A stretch of DNA of 64,000 nucleotides from Azorhizobium sp965227945 (GCA_965227945.1 CBDDGQ010000006.1:2914001-2978000); one strand, 5' to 3'; positions 52,639-61,958 are shown, numbered from the stretch's first letter. Notes: generated by a model not told the origin, from the letters alone. Numbers and translations: made by a program.

Positions 52639-54000
52639 CTAGAGGATGGTGCCCTTCAGGAAGACGTAGGCGACGCTGAAATAGATCATCAGGCCAGTGA
52701 CATCCACCAGTGTCGCCACAAAGGGAGCGGATGCGCTGGCCGGATCGAAGCCGATCCGCTTCAGAATGAACGGCAGCATGGATCCGGCCAGGGATCCGAA
52801 GGTGACGATTCCGACGAGCGATGCCGCAATGGTCACCGCCAGCAACTGCCAATGCGGCCCGTAGTCGAAAAAGCCCAGTCCCTGCCAGACCGCAATTCGC
52901 ACCATGCCGATGACCCCGAGGATCGTCCCTAAGAGCATACCGGTGGGCAATTCGCGGAAGGCGACGCGATACCAGTCCCGCAGTCGCACCTGCCGGAGCG
53001 CGAGGGCGCGGATGATGAGCGAGGTGGCCTGCGATCCGGAGTTGCCGCCTGAACTCATGACCAGCGGCACGAACAAGGCCAGCACGATGGCCTTCTCCAG
53101 TTCGTCCGCATAGACCTGCATGGCGCTGGCGGTGAGCATTTCCGACAGAAACAGCACGCACAGCCAACCGGCGCGCTTCTTGATCATCTCCGAAAAGCTG
53201 ATCTGCATGTAGGGCTCGTCGATCGCCTCCATGCCGCCCATGCGCTGCACGTCTTCGGTCTGTTCCTCGATCATGGCGTCGATGACGTCGTCGAAGGTGC
53301 AGATGCCGATCAGGTGGGCGGTGGAATCGATCACCGGGATCGCCAGCAGATCGTATTTTGCGATCAGCCGCGCCACGTCCTCGCGGCTGGCGAACGGTGT
53401 CGTGGTGATGGGGGCGTAAGGCTGGGCGACGGAGGTGATGGGCGCCTCCGGCTGTCCGGAGATGAGCCGCCGCAACGTCACGATGTGCAGCAGCTTCCGG
53501 GTGAGCGGATCCAGCACATAAATGGCGTAGATGGTTTCCCGCGTCCGCTCCACGGCGCGGATATGGTCCAGCGTCTGCTGCACTGTCCAATTGGCCGGGA
53601 CGGTGACGAATTCGGTCGTCATCAGGGCGCCGGCGGTGTCCTCAGGGTAAGTGAGGAGATGGGCGATGGCCGTCTGGGCTTCAGGGCTGAGCTGGGCCTG
53701 AAGGCTTTCGCGCACCTTCTCGTCCACCCACCGCAGCACGTCGGCGGCGCGGTCCGTCGACATGCCTTCGAGCACGGCCACCGCTTTGGCGGTGGGCATG
53801 ATCTCCAGCATCTCCGAAGCCCATTCGAAGGTCGGCTGGTCCAGCACGTCCACCGCCCATTCATGGGGGAGGTGGGAGACGAACTCGGCGGCCTCCTCCG
53901 GCGTCTTGGCATTCAGCAGCTCGACGATGTCGGCCACATGGGCGCGCCCCATCCGCGGCGAGGGAATGGGCGCCTGAGGGTTGGCGGTCTCGAGCTTCAT
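52639..54000 (-). CDS. mgtE: Magnesium transporter MgtE
   Basis: A 453-residue MgtE. The N-terminal domain ('VADIVELLNAKTPEEAAEFVSHLPHEWAVDVLDQ', about 22-55), a CBS pair (about 140-260, with 'DLLAIPVIDSTAHLIGICTFDDV'), and a C-terminal membrane domain with five helices (about 285-450). The selectivity-related stretch 'PLVMSSGGNSGSQATSLIIRALAL' (about 310-333) is present. It is a magnesium-gated magnesium channel in the inner membrane. ATG 54000 follows a G-rich leader (GGGGGG) by 6 or so bases; a frame extension to 54078 is unsupported. No Mg riboswitch was recognised in the 250-base gap upstream. Confidence 0.95.
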   Translation of the reverse strand: MKLETANPQAPIPSPRMGRAHVADIVELLNAKTPEEAAEFVSHLPHEWAVDVLDQPTFEWASEMLEIMPTAKAVAVLEGMSTDRAADVLRWVDEKVRESLQAQLSPEAQTAIAHLLTYPEDTAGALMTTEFVTVPANWTVQQTLDHIRAVERTRETIYAIYVLDPLTRKLLHIVTLRRLISGQPEAPITSVAQPYAPITTTPFASREDVARLIAKYDLLAIPVIDSTAHLIGICTFDDVIDAMIEEQTEDVQRMGGMEAIDEPYMQISFSEMIKKRAGWLCVLFLSEMLTASAMQVYADELEKAIVLALFVPLVMSSGGNSGSQATSLIIRALALRQVRLRDWYRVAFRELPTGMLLGTILGVIGMVRIAVWQGLGFFDYGPHWQLLAVTIAASLVGIVTFGSLAGSMLPFILKRIGFDPASASAPFVATLVDVTGLMIYFSVAYVFLKGTIL

Positions 54001-54250
54001 GAGGGGCCCCCCTCGCGCGGTGTCTGTTGAGGCGGAAAGTGACGGTCGCGCATCCGAGGCCCGCAGCTTCCACCCCACCGGATAAACCTGAACTTGCGAC
54101 GCATTACAATCCCATCCCCCCTCGTCGCAGGGGGCAACGCCCTATTCGTCCGGCCGACGCGGCCGGCGGCGGCGCAACGGCTGCGGAACCTGGGCTCGCC
54201 ACGGCAGTGCAGCACCAGCATGGCCGCGGGCGCTCCGCTGGGACCGGGTC

Positions 54251-55411
54251 CTATCCCAGTTCGCTGGTGCGGCCGGTAAAGCGCAGCAGCCCGGCCCTCA
54301 GGCGCATCTCGCCCACCAGCGCCAGGGCGCGGGCGGTCTCCAGGACCAGGCGGCCGGGTGCCAGCGGATGGATTGCCAGCGGCGGACTGATGGCCTCCAG
54401 CACCGACCAGATCTCGGAAAATTTCGGCAACGCCGCCACTTTGAAGGCGTCGATGGTGGAGATTCGCAGCGGCCCGGCCCAATGGGTGACGTTCCACAAT
54501 TGACCGGCGGCGTGAACCCGCCGCATGGCCCGGCGCAAGCGGGCGCGGCGCACCACTTGTGCCACCGGTTCCAAGGCCATCGCATCAAAGCCGCTTTGGC
54601 CTTCGCTCCAGGCGCGGAAGCGGGCGGCCACCCCATCGGCGCCGCGATCCAGCCGCCAACTGGCGGTCACACGGACCAGCGGATCATGGCGCACCTGCAG
54701 CCCGGCCCGATACACCGCAGTGAGCAGCGCGCGATCGGCGCCCACGGAGAGGGCGGGGATCCCGCCGGCCTGGAGATAGGCGTCGACGGTCAGCGCCAGG
54801 CTCGCGCTGGAGGTCTGCCGATGGACGGGCGCTGGATGCAGCGGATCGGGATCGATGCGGGCATCGATCTCGCTGAGCAGGCGGGCATAGCGCGCGGCCG
54901 CGTGGTAGCGCCGGTACAGCGCCGCGGGCGGGGCGCTGGTGCCCGCCGAGTCCAGCACCACCTGGCCGGCGACCGCATCGGCCCCTTCGGCGAGGGCGGC
55001 GAGATTGGCGGCGACCCAGTCCGACGCCACCCGGCCATCGGCTTCGGTGGTCAGCACGATCCCGCGCTCGACCCCCGACGTGACGATGAGGGAGGCCGCG
55101 GCATCCATCACATGGCGCCGCGCCCATCCACTGCCTTGGCGGCCCGCCGGCAGGTCGATGGACAGGATGCGCAGCGCCAAGGGCAGCGCGTCCATGGCGG
55201 CCTTGGCCACCTGCTCGGTGCGATCGACGCAATTGTGCAGCAGGACGAGGGTGGCAAATTCCGGCGCATCACGCTGGGCCGCCAAAGCGGTGAGGCAGGC
55301 CATCAGATGCCCTTCCTCGTCCTTCGCCGCGATGGCGACGATGGCCTGCGGGGCTGCGATCACCCTCCGGGCCGGCGCCACCACGCGAAAGGACGACTGA
55401 AATTCCGGCAT
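54251..55411 (-). CDS. Family 2 glycosyltransferase-like protein
   Basis: A 386-residue protein. 'AIVAIAAKDEEGHLMACLTALAAQ' (about 23-46) and 'VVLLHNCVDRTEQVAKAAMD'-like residues begin a GT-A fold. 'IVLTTEADGRVASDWVAANLAALAEGADAVAGQVVLD' (about 138-175) holds the E-A-D-G metal-site segment in place of the usual D-x-D. The second half is helical, ending 'LRAGLLRFTGRTSEL'. I cannot tell the acceptor. GGAC-type leader is weak before ATG 55411. It lies divergent from the urt operon, sharing a 267-base region with the sigma-54 promoter on the other strand. Confidence 0.8.
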   Translation of the reverse strand: MPEFQSSFRVVAPARRVIAAPQAIVAIAAKDEEGHLMACLTALAAQRDAPEFATLVLLHNCVDRTEQVAKAAMDALPLALRILSIDLPAGRQGSGWARRHVMDAAASLIVTSGVERGIVLTTEADGRVASDWVAANLAALAEGADAVAGQVVLDSAGTSAPPAALYRRYHAAARYARLLSEIDARIDPDPLHPAPVHRQTSSASLALTVDAYLQAGGIPALSVGADRALLTAVYRAGLQVRHDPLVRVTASWRLDRGADGVAARFRAWSEGQSGFDAMALEPVAQVVRRARLRRAMRRVHAAGQLWNVTHWAGPLRISTIDAFKVAALPKFSEIWSVLEAISPPLAIHPLAPGRLVLETARALALVGEMRLRAGLLRFTGRTSELG

Positions 55412-55611
55412 GGAGACGTCCTGTGTGCGAGCCCGCCCTGCGTTTCCCGACGTTCCCTTCCCACTAGCGCGCGAGGCTCCCCCGAGGCTTGCGCGGGAAA
55501 TGATGATAACTTGGGCAAATGCAAAATAATAGGACGTTCCGCATTCGACTGCCTGTGTTTTGGGCTGAAGGCGGCATGGGCATACATCTGCTGCGCGCTG
55601 GGATTGTCGCC

Positions 55612-55628
55612 TTGGCACGCTGCTTGCT
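55612..55628 (+). promoter_or_regulatory. Sigma-54 promoter of the urt operon
   Basis: TTGGCACG (55612-55619) and TTGCT (55624-55628) give GG and GC dinucleotides with the obligatory 10-base separation, a full match to the known -24/-12 consensus TGGCAC-N5-TTGCW. It lies 51 bases before the urtA start at 55679. Nitrogen-limitation control by NtrC is expected; a clear NtrC site was not found. Confidence 0.75.
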
Positions 55629-55678
55629 GCTTGCTGGCCGCTGGCATGCGCCAGTCAGAAGCAATGGGGAGAGAGCGG

Positions 55679-56983
55679 ATGCTCGGTTTGCTGGGAAGAG
55701 CGGCCAAAGGAATCGGGGCCTTGGCGGCGGTGGCCGCTGTGGCCGGTTCGGTGGGAACGGCCGCCGCGCAGGAGACGATCAAGGTCGGCGTGCTTCATTC
55801 GCTGTCGGGCACCATGGCGATCAGCGAGACCACGCTGAAGGACGCCGTGCTCATGATGATTGACGAGCAGAACAAGAAGGGCGGCGTGCTCGGCAAGAAG
55901 CTGGAAGCGGTGGTCGTCGATCCGGCTTCCAACTGGCCGCTGTTCGCCGAGAAGGCGCGCGAGCTGATCAACAAGGACAAGGTGTCGGTGGTGTTCGGCT
56001 GCTGGACCTCGGTGAGCCGCAAGTCGGTGCTGCCGGTGTTTAAGGAGCTGAATTCGATCCTGTTCTACCCGGTCCAATATGAGGGCGAGGAGAGCGAGCG
56101 CAACGTGTTCTACACCGGCGCCGCCCCCAACCAGCAGGCGATCCCGGCGGTGGACTATCTCGCCAAGGAAGAGAAGATTGAGCGCTGGGTGCTGGCGGGC
56201 ACGGACTATGTCTATCCCCGCACCACCAACAAGATCCTGGAAGCCTATCTGAAGTCCCGCGGCGTCAAGTCCGAGGACATCATGATCAACTACACCCCGT
56301 TCGGTCAGTCTGATTGGCAGACCATCGTGGCTGACATCAAGAAGTTCGGCTCGGCGGGAAAGAAGACCGCTGTGGTCTCCACCATCAATGGCGATGCCAA
56401 CGTGCCCTTCTACAAGGAGCTGGCCAACCAGGGCATCAAGGCCACCGATATTCCGGTGGTGGCGTTCTCGGTGGGTGAGGAAGAACTCGCCGGCATCGAC
56501 ACCAAGCCCCTGGTCGGCCATCTGGCCGCCTGGAACTATTTCGAGAGCATCAAGACCCCTGAGAACGATGCCTTCATCGCCCAGTGGCAGGCCTTCACCA
56601 AGAATCCGAAGCGCGTGACCAACGATCCCATGGAAGCCACTTATATCGGCTTCAACATGTGGGTGCAGGCGGTGACCAAGGCGGGCACCACCGACAGCGA
56701 CAAGGTGATCGCCACTTTGCCCGGCACCAAGCAGCCGAACCTCACCGGCGGCGTGTCGGAAATGCTGCCGAACCACCACATCACCAAGCCGGTGTTCATT
56801 GGCGAGATCCAGGGCGACGGCCAGTTCAACGTGGTGTGGAAGACCGATGGCCTGGTGCCGGGCGAAGCCTGGTCCAAGTATCTGGAAGGCTCCAAGACCC
56901 TGGTGGCCGACTGGGTGAAGTACAATTGCGGCAATTACGATACCGTCAAGAACGTCTGTCTGGGGGCCACCGCCACCAAGTGA
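55679..56983 (+). CDS. urtA: Urea ABC transporter substrate-binding protein
   Basis: A 434-residue UrtA. A signal peptide (about 1-30, 'AALAAVAAVAGSVGTAAAQ'-like) is followed by the amide-urea binding fold: 'IKVGVLHSLSGTMAISETTLKDAVLMMIDEQN', 'VFGCWTSVSRKSVLPVF', 'LFYPVQYEGEE' and 'AGTDYVYPRTTNK'. It binds urea in the periplasm and delivers it to UrtBC. ATG 55679 has GGGGAGAG about 8 bases upstream; the in-frame open reading continues far upstream without biological meaning. It is the first gene of urtABCDE, preceded by a sigma-54 promoter. Confidence 0.97.
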   Translation: MLGLLGRAAKGIGALAAVAAVAGSVGTAAAQETIKVGVLHSLSGTMAISETTLKDAVLMMIDEQNKKGGVLGKKLEAVVVDPASNWPLFAEKARELINKDKVSVVFGCWTSVSRKSVLPVFKELNSILFYPVQYEGEESERNVFYTGAAPNQQAIPAVDYLAKEEKIERWVLAGTDYVYPRTTNKILEAYLKSRGVKSEDIMINYTPFGQSDWQTIVADIKKFGSAGKKTAVVSTINGDANVPFYKELANQGIKATDIPVVAFSVGEEELAGIDTKPLVGHLAAWNYFESIKTPENDAFIAQWQAFTKNPKRVTNDPMEATYIGFNMWVQAVTKAGTTDSDKVIATLPGTKQPNLTGGVSEMLPNHHITKPVFIGEIQGDGQFNVVWKTDGLVPGEAWSKYLEGSKTLVADWVKYNCGNYDTVKNVCLGATATK

Positions 56984-57353
56984 CGCTCTGACACGCAGGG
57001 CTTGGATCCATCCGCGGCGTCTCGGGCGCCGCGGGTGGATCGACCTTCCGTCACCCCCGGTGCGTGATCCCCGAAGGTTGCGCATCTGGCGCGCGAAGGC
57101 CTCTTCAGGTGGCCTCCGGATCGGAGACCGCATCCTCCGGCGCATCCCGCCATCGCGCTCGCTTTATCGCGCTTGAGCCGCCTGCCGCGGCCCGGCGCGT
57201 CATGGGCATAGCGCGGGCCGGCGGATCAGAGGTCGGGGCGGGCCCACTCCAGGCCGTGCGCGCCCCGTGACGCCATCGCCCGCCGGCCATTGCCACTACC
57301 GCCCTTTGTCAGCTTCGGCATCCCGTGCCGCCGCGCGTCGAGCAGGACAGATC
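56984..57353. other. urtA-urtB intergenic region with a stem-loop
   Basis: About 370 bases. A near-perfect 14-bp stem (57006-57019 with 57027-57040, one G-T type mismatch) lies 20 bases after the urtA stop. Such a hairpin commonly protects the abundant binding-protein mRNA or attenuates read-through into the permease genes. No other gene is seen. Confidence 0.6.
57006..57040 (+). terminator. Stem-loop after urtA (attenuator or mRNA stabiliser)
   Basis: The stem pairs 57006-57019 with 57027-57040 around a 7-base loop. No T run follows, so partial read-through into urtB is likely. Confidence 0.55.
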
Positions 57354-59006
57354 ATGACCTTCCCCCGCCGCCTGCTGGTTGCGATCGCTGTGATGGCGAT
57401 GGCCGCAACGTCCCTGTTCACACCCGAGGCGCACGCCCAGGCCCCTGCTCAATCCGCCTCCCCGGCCGATGCAGCCGATCTGGCGCCGGCGCTGGCCAAG
57501 ATCGCCGCAGACAGCTTCTCCGATACCGAAGCCGCGCTGGTGGCCCTGTCCGCCAGTCCCAATCCGCAGGCGGCAGTGATCGTGGCGGCGCTGTCCGACG
57601 GGCGCCTGCTGTTCGATCCCGCCACCAAGGCGGTCTATGTGCGCCCCAAGGCGGGCGGCGCGTTGACCGACGCCGCCACCGGCGCCGCGGTGGGCAGCGA
57701 GCCCGCAGGGCTGAAGCCGGTCCGCCTCAACAACCGGGTGCGCCGCGCCGCGGATGCGGCCACAGGCGCCTTGTCGCTGCTGGCGCCCGATCCCGCCCGT
57801 CGCCTCGAGGCGGCCGGCGCGGTGTTCAAGTCGCGCGATGTCGCGGCTTTGCAGACGCTCAACACTGCCATCAATCGCGAGACGGTGCCCCAGGTGCGCG
57901 AGGCGCTGATGCAGGCCCAGGCCGCGATCCTGGTGACCACCGCTGGCGTGGGCGAAGCCGATCGCCTTGCGGCGGTCAATCTCATCGTGGCGCGCGGCGA
58001 TCAGGAGGCGCTGGCGCTCCTGGCCAATCTGCCAGCAGATGCGCCGGCTTCGCTCAAGGCGGCGGCGGCAGCCGGCGTCGCCAAGATCAACCGCTCGCTG
58101 GCGATCTGGAACGTGGCGCAGAACGTCTGGTACGGGCTGTCGCTGGGCTCGGTGCTGCTGCTGGCGGCCATTGGCCTGGCCATCACCTTCGGGGTGATGG
58201 GGGTCATCAACATGGCCCATGGCGAGATGGTGATGCTGGGCGCCTATACCACCTATGTGGTGCAGGAGTTCATCCGCACCTCCTATCCCGGCCTGTTCGG
58301 CTGGTCGCTGGCCATCACCCTGCCGCTGGCCTTCCTGTTCACCGGCGTGGTGGGCATCATCATCGAGCGCACGGTGATCCGCTTCCTCTATGGCCGCCCG
58401 CTGGAGACTCTGCTGGCCACCTGGGGCATTTCGCTGATGCTGCAGCAGGCCGTGCGCACGGTGTTCGGCCCCACCAACAAGGAGGTCGGGGCGCCGTCCT
58501 GGATGTCCGGGGCGTTCCAGGTGGGGCAATTGTCCATCACCTATAACCGCTTGTGGATCATCGTGTTCTCGCTGCTGGTGTTCTTCGCGCTGCTGGTGGT
58601 GCTCAAGCGCACCTCGCTGGGGCTCTATGTGCGCGCCGTCACCCAGAACCGCCGCATGGCGGCCGCCATGGGCATCCGCACCGGCCGCATCGATGCGCTC
58701 ACCTTCGGCCTCGGATCCGGCATTGCCGGCATCGCCGGGGTGGCCTTGTCGCAGATTGACAACGTCAGCCCCAACCTCGGCCAGGGCTACATCATCGACA
58801 GCTTTATGGTGGTGGTGTTCGGCGGGGTGGGGAACCTTTGGGGCACGCTGGTGGGCGCGCTGACGCTCGGCGTCGCTAACAAGCTGCTGGAGCCGTTCGC
58901 CGGCGCTGTGCTCGGCAAGATTGCGCTCTTGGTCTTCATCATCCTGTTCATCCAGAAACGACCGCGCGGCCTGTTCGCGCTCAAGGGGCGGGCGGTGGAA
59001 TCATGA
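57354..59006 (+). CDS. urtB: Urea ABC transporter permease UrtB
   Basis: A 550-residue UrtB. It has a signal-like start (about 1-28), a helical soluble extracytoplasmic part (about 35-260) seen in this family, and a membrane domain with about eight helices ('GLAITFGVMGVINMAHGEMVMLGAYTTYVVQ', about 285-320; 'TLLATWGISLMLQQAVRTVFGP', about 360). With UrtC it forms the urea channel. ATG 57354 has CAGGA 8 bases upstream. It overlaps urtC by 4 bases (ATGA at 59003-59006). Confidence 0.96.
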   Translation: MTFPRRLLVAIAVMAMAATSLFTPEAHAQAPAQSASPADAADLAPALAKIAADSFSDTEAALVALSASPNPQAAVIVAALSDGRLLFDPATKAVYVRPKAGGALTDAATGAAVGSEPAGLKPVRLNNRVRRAADAATGALSLLAPDPARRLEAAGAVFKSRDVAALQTLNTAINRETVPQVREALMQAQAAILVTTAGVGEADRLAAVNLIVARGDQEALALLANLPADAPASLKAAAAAGVAKINRSLAIWNVAQNVWYGLSLGSVLLLAAIGLAITFGVMGVINMAHGEMVMLGAYTTYVVQEFIRTSYPGLFGWSLAITLPLAFLFTGVVGIIIERTVIRFLYGRPLETLLATWGISLMLQQAVRTVFGPTNKEVGAPSWMSGAFQVGQLSITYNRLWIIVFSLLVFFALLVVLKRTSLGLYVRAVTQNRRMAAAMGIRTGRIDALTFGLGSGIAGIAGVALSQIDNVSPNLGQGYIIDSFMVVVFGGVGNLWGTLVGALTLGVANKLLEPFAGAVLGKIALLVFIILFIQKRPRGLFALKGRAVES

Positions 59007-60130
59007 GCGGCCTCGGCATTCTGGATCGCCGCGGCGCGATCTTCATCGTTCTGGTGCTGGCGGCCGGCGTGCTGGTGCCGATCGGCAACCTGCTGGTGCC
59101 CGCCGGCAGCCCGTTCCACATCTCCGATTATCTGGTGCCCTTGCTGGGCAAGTATCTGTGCTACGCGCTGCTCGCCGTGGCGCTGGATCTGGTGTGGGGC
59201 TATTGCGGCGTGCTCTCGCTGGGCCATGGCGCCTTTTTCGCACTGGGCGGCTATGCCATGGGCATGTATCTCATGCGCCAGATCGGCCCGCGCGGCGTCT
59301 ATGGCAATCCGGTGCTGCCGGATTTCATGGTGTTCCTGAACTATAAGGAATTGCCCTGGTTCTGGCTCGGGTTCGACTGGTTCCCCTTCGCGGCGCTGAT
59401 GGTGCTGGTGGCGCCTGCGATCCTGGCCTTCGCCTTTGGCTGGTTCGCCTTCCGCTCGCGGGTGACGGGGGTCTATCTCTCCATCATCACCCAGGCCATG
59501 ACCTTTGCCTTGATGCTGGCCTTCTTCCGTAATGACATGGGTTTTGGCGGCAATAACGGCCTCACCGATTTCAAGGACATCCTCGGCTTCCCCATCGCCG
59601 CCGGCAGCACCCGCGGGGCGCTGTTCTTCGTCTCGGCGCTGGCGCTGGTGGGCGGCTATCTGCTGTGCCGGGCGCTGGTCACTTCCAAATACGGCAAGGT
59701 GCTGGTGGCGGTGCGCGATGCCGAAAGCCGCACCCGGTTCCTCGGCTACCGGGTGGCCAATTACAAGCTCCTGGCCTGGGTGGTCTCGGCCATGCTGGCG
59801 GGAGTGGCGGGGGCGCTCTATGTGCCGCAGGTGGGCATCATCAATCCCGGCGAGTTCGCCCCGGCCAATTCCATCGAGATGGTGATCTGGGTGGCGGTGG
59901 GCGGGCGCGGTACGTTGGTGGGCGCGGCGCTGGGCGCGCTGATCGTGAATGCGGGCAAGACCTGGTTCACCGGCGCCTTGCCGGAAGCCTGGCTCTTCGC
60001 GCTCGGCGCGCTGTTCGTGGTGGTGACGCTGTTCATGCCGCGCGGGGTGATCGGCCTGTGGGGCGACTTCACGGCGCGGCTGCGCAAGCCCAACCGCGGC
60101 GGCGTGCCCGCCGGCAAGCCGGCGGAGTGA
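59003..60130 (+). CDS. urtC: Urea ABC transporter permease UrtC
   Basis: A 375-residue permease of the branched-chain amino acid/urea type. 'ALLAVALDLVWGYCGVLSLGHGAFFALGGYAMGMYLMRQ' (about 53-90) and the later 'LLAWVVSAMLAGVAGALYVPQVGIINPGEFAP' (about 250-285) are typical. It partners UrtB. A Gly/Pro/Lys tail ends it. The 4-base overlap with urtB gives translational coupling, and urtD follows 5 bases later. Confidence 0.96.
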   Translation: MSGLGILDRRGAIFIVLVLAAGVLVPIGNLLVPAGSPFHISDYLVPLLGKYLCYALLAVALDLVWGYCGVLSLGHGAFFALGGYAMGMYLMRQIGPRGVYGNPVLPDFMVFLNYKELPWFWLGFDWFPFAALMVLVAPAILAFAFGWFAFRSRVTGVYLSIITQAMTFALMLAFFRNDMGFGGNNGLTDFKDILGFPIAAGSTRGALFFVSALALVGGYLLCRALVTSKYGKVLVAVRDAESRTRFLGYRVANYKLLAWVVSAMLAGVAGALYVPQVGIINPGEFAPANSIEMVIWVAVGGRGTLVGAALGALIVNAGKTWFTGALPEAWLFALGALFVVVTLFMPRGVIGLWGDFTARLRKPNRGGVPAGKPAE

Positions 60131-60135
60131 GGCCC

Positions 60136-60885
60136 ATGGAACCCATCACCCAATCCTTGCTCTATCTCGACAACATCTCGGTGGTGTTCGATGGTTTTCG
60201 GGCGCTCAACAAGCTCTCGCTGACCATCGAGGAAGCCGAGATGCGCGCCATCATCGGCCCGAACGGCGCCGGCAAGACCACCATGATGGACGTCATCACC
60301 GGCAAGACCCGCCCCACCGATGGCGAGGCGATGTTCGCAGGCGTCTACGACCTCACCACCCTGGACGAGGCCGCCATCGCCCAATTGGGCATCGGGCGCA
60401 AGTTCCAGACCCCCACCGTGTTCGACATGCACACGGTGGAGGACAATCTGCTGCTGGCGGTGAAGGCAGACCGGCGCGCCTTCTCCAACATCTATTGGCG
60501 CCGCACCGCCCATGAGCGCGAGCGCATCGACGCGCTGCTGGAGCGCATTCGCCTGAAGGACCAGCGCAAGCGCAAAGCCTCCGAACTCAGCCACGGCCAG
60601 AAGCAATGGCTGGAGATCGGCATGCTGCTGGCGCAGGAACCGCGCCTCCTGCTGGTGGACGAGCCCGCCGCCGGCATGACCGACCAGGAGACTGCGGACA
60701 CCGCCGAATTGCTGCGCGAGATCGCCAAAACCCGCGCGGTGGTGGTGGTGGAGCATGACATGCAATTCGTGCGCGACCTGGATGTGAAGGTCACGGTGCT
60801 GCACGAGGGCTCGGTGCTGGCGGAAGGCTCGCTGGACCAGGTGAGCGCGGACGAACGCGTCATCGAAGTCTATCTGGGGAGATAG
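60136..60885 (+). CDS. urtD: Urea ABC transporter ATP-binding protein UrtD
   Basis: A 249-residue ABC ATPase. Walker A 'IIGPNGAGKTTMMDVITGKTRP' (about 38-59), signature 'ASELSHGQKQWLEIGMLLAQ' (about 150-170) with the family's L-S-H-G-Q variant, Walker B 'LLLVDEPAAGMTDQE' and the H-loop 'VVVEHDMQFVRDL' (about 205-217). 'GIGRKFQTPTVFD' (about 90-102) is typical of UrtD/LivG. GGAGTGAGG lies before the ATG. The gap to urtE is unusually large (377 bases) and repeat-filled. Confidence 0.96.
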   Translation: MEPITQSLLYLDNISVVFDGFRALNKLSLTIEEAEMRAIIGPNGAGKTTMMDVITGKTRPTDGEAMFAGVYDLTTLDEAAIAQLGIGRKFQTPTVFDMHTVEDNLLLAVKADRRAFSNIYWRRTAHERERIDALLERIRLKDQRKRKASELSHGQKQWLEIGMLLAQEPRLLLVDEPAAGMTDQETADTAELLREIAKTRAVVVVEHDMQFVRDLDVKVTVLHEGSVLAEGSLDQVSADERVIEVYLGR

Positions 60886-60983
60886 GGCATGGGTGTGTCC
60901 TCCTCGTCCTGTTCATCTCCCGGCGATGCTGGTCTTTGCCTTCCTGCTCTTTCAGAGGCGGGCACGCGATCGCCGCTCGCTCT

Positions 60984-61006
60984 CCCTCCCCGCTTGCGGG
61001 GGAGGG
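60984..61006. repeat. Palindromic GC-rich repeat, copy 1
   Basis: CCCTCCCCGC (60984-60993) and GCGGGGGAGGG (60996-61006) form a hairpin with a TT loop and one bulged G. Outer CTCTC/GAGAG bases extend it. Confidence 0.55.
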
Positions 61007-61157
61007 CAGGGAGAGCGGTGAAGCGCGCGCCGATCTTGGTCGGTTGCCGCGAGGCTTCCCGCCCGTTCGCGCCGACAGTCCAGCCGTGCGCGCGCCTCTC
61101 GCCATGTCATTCCTCTGAGCGGACGCCCGGTGGCGACCGTTTCACCCCCCACCCCAA

Positions 61158-61180
61158 CCCTCCCCCGCAAGGGGGGAGGG
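61158..61180. repeat. Palindromic GC-rich repeat, copy 2
   Basis: CCCTCCCCC (61158-61166) and GGGGGAGGG (61172-61180) pair perfectly around a GCAAG loop. It is the same palindrome type as at 60984. Confidence 0.55.
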
Positions 61181-61262
61181 GGCACGGCGTGCGGAGGGGA
61201 GGGCGCGCGCTGCACCTCCCGACACGCCCGCGCGCGCCATTCCCGTTGAGCGGAGGCCCATC

Positions 61263-61958
61263 ATGCTGAAGGTCGACCATCTCGATCTCTATTACGGCGC
61301 CGCCCATACCTTGCGCAGTGTGTCGCTCGAGGCGGTGACCGGGCAGGTCACCTGCGTGCTCGGGCGCAACGGCGTGGGCAAGACCTCGCTGCTGCGCGCC
61401 ATCGTCGGCCAGCAGCCCATCGCCAGTGGCTCGGTGACTTTCGATGGCCGCGACATCACCCGCATGCGCACCTATGACCGCGCCGCGCTGGGCATCGGCT
61501 TCGTGCCCCAGGGGCGCGAGGTGTTTCCGCTGCTCAGCGTGAAGGAAAATCTGGAGACCGGCTTTGCCCGCCTCGCCGGGCGGGACAAATACATCCCGGA
61601 CGAGGTGTTCGAGCTGTTCCCGGTGCTGAAATCCATGCTGGGCCGGCGCGGCGGCGATCTCTCCGGCGGGCAGCAGCAGCAACTGGCGATCGGCCGGGCG
61701 CTGGTGACGCGCCCGCGCCTCTTGGTGCTGGACGAGCCCACGGAGGGGATCCAGCCCTCCATCATCAAGGACATCGGCCGCGCCATTTCCTATCTGCGCG
61801 ACAAAGGCGATATGGCTATCGTCTTGGTGGAGCAGTATTTCGAGTTCGCGCGCGACCTGGCTGATTCCTTCATCCTGATGGAGCGCGGCGAGGTGGTGGC
61901 CCGTGGCGACAGGAGCGGACTTGATGGTGACGACGTCCGCCGCCTCATGGCCATCTGA
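61263..61958 (+). CDS. urtE: Urea ABC transporter ATP-binding protein UrtE
   Basis: A 231-residue ABC ATPase. Walker A 'VLGRNGVGKTSLLRAI' (about 32-47), 'GFVPQGREVFPLLSVKENLETG' (about 79-100), signature 'LSGGQQQQLAIGRALVTRP' and Walker B 'LLVLDEPTEGIQPSI' (about 155-169) mark UrtE/LivF. It pairs with UrtD on the urea permease. GGAGGCCC lies before the ATG. Its last 35 bases overlap the ureD start region, coupling transport to urease assembly. Confidence 0.95.
   Translation: MLKVDHLDLYYGAAHTLRSVSLEAVTGQVTCVLGRNGVGKTSLLRAIVGQQPIASGSVTFDGRDITRMRTYDRAALGIGFVPQGREVFPLLSVKENLETGFARLAGRDKYIPDEVFELFPVLKSMLGRRGGDLSGGQQQQLAIGRALVTRPRLLVLDEPTEGIQPSIIKDIGRAISYLRDKGDMAIVLVEQYFEFARDLADSFILMERGEVVARGDRSGLDGDDVRRLMAI

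Larger units (their letters stand above)
60886..61262. other. urtD-urtE gap with palindromic repeats
   Basis: This 377-base gap within an otherwise tight operon holds two GC-rich palindromes of the same kind (60984-61006 and 61158-61180, both CCCTCCCC with GGGGAGGG). No gene is supported. The repeats look like mobile intergenic palindromes inserted between two operon genes. Confidence 0.55.

Noticed and set aside
54368..55678. Upstream extension of urtA into the GT2 gene region
   Set aside because: The extended residues are antisense to the GT2 gene. The signal peptide, ribosome site and sigma-54 promoter all place the start at 55679.
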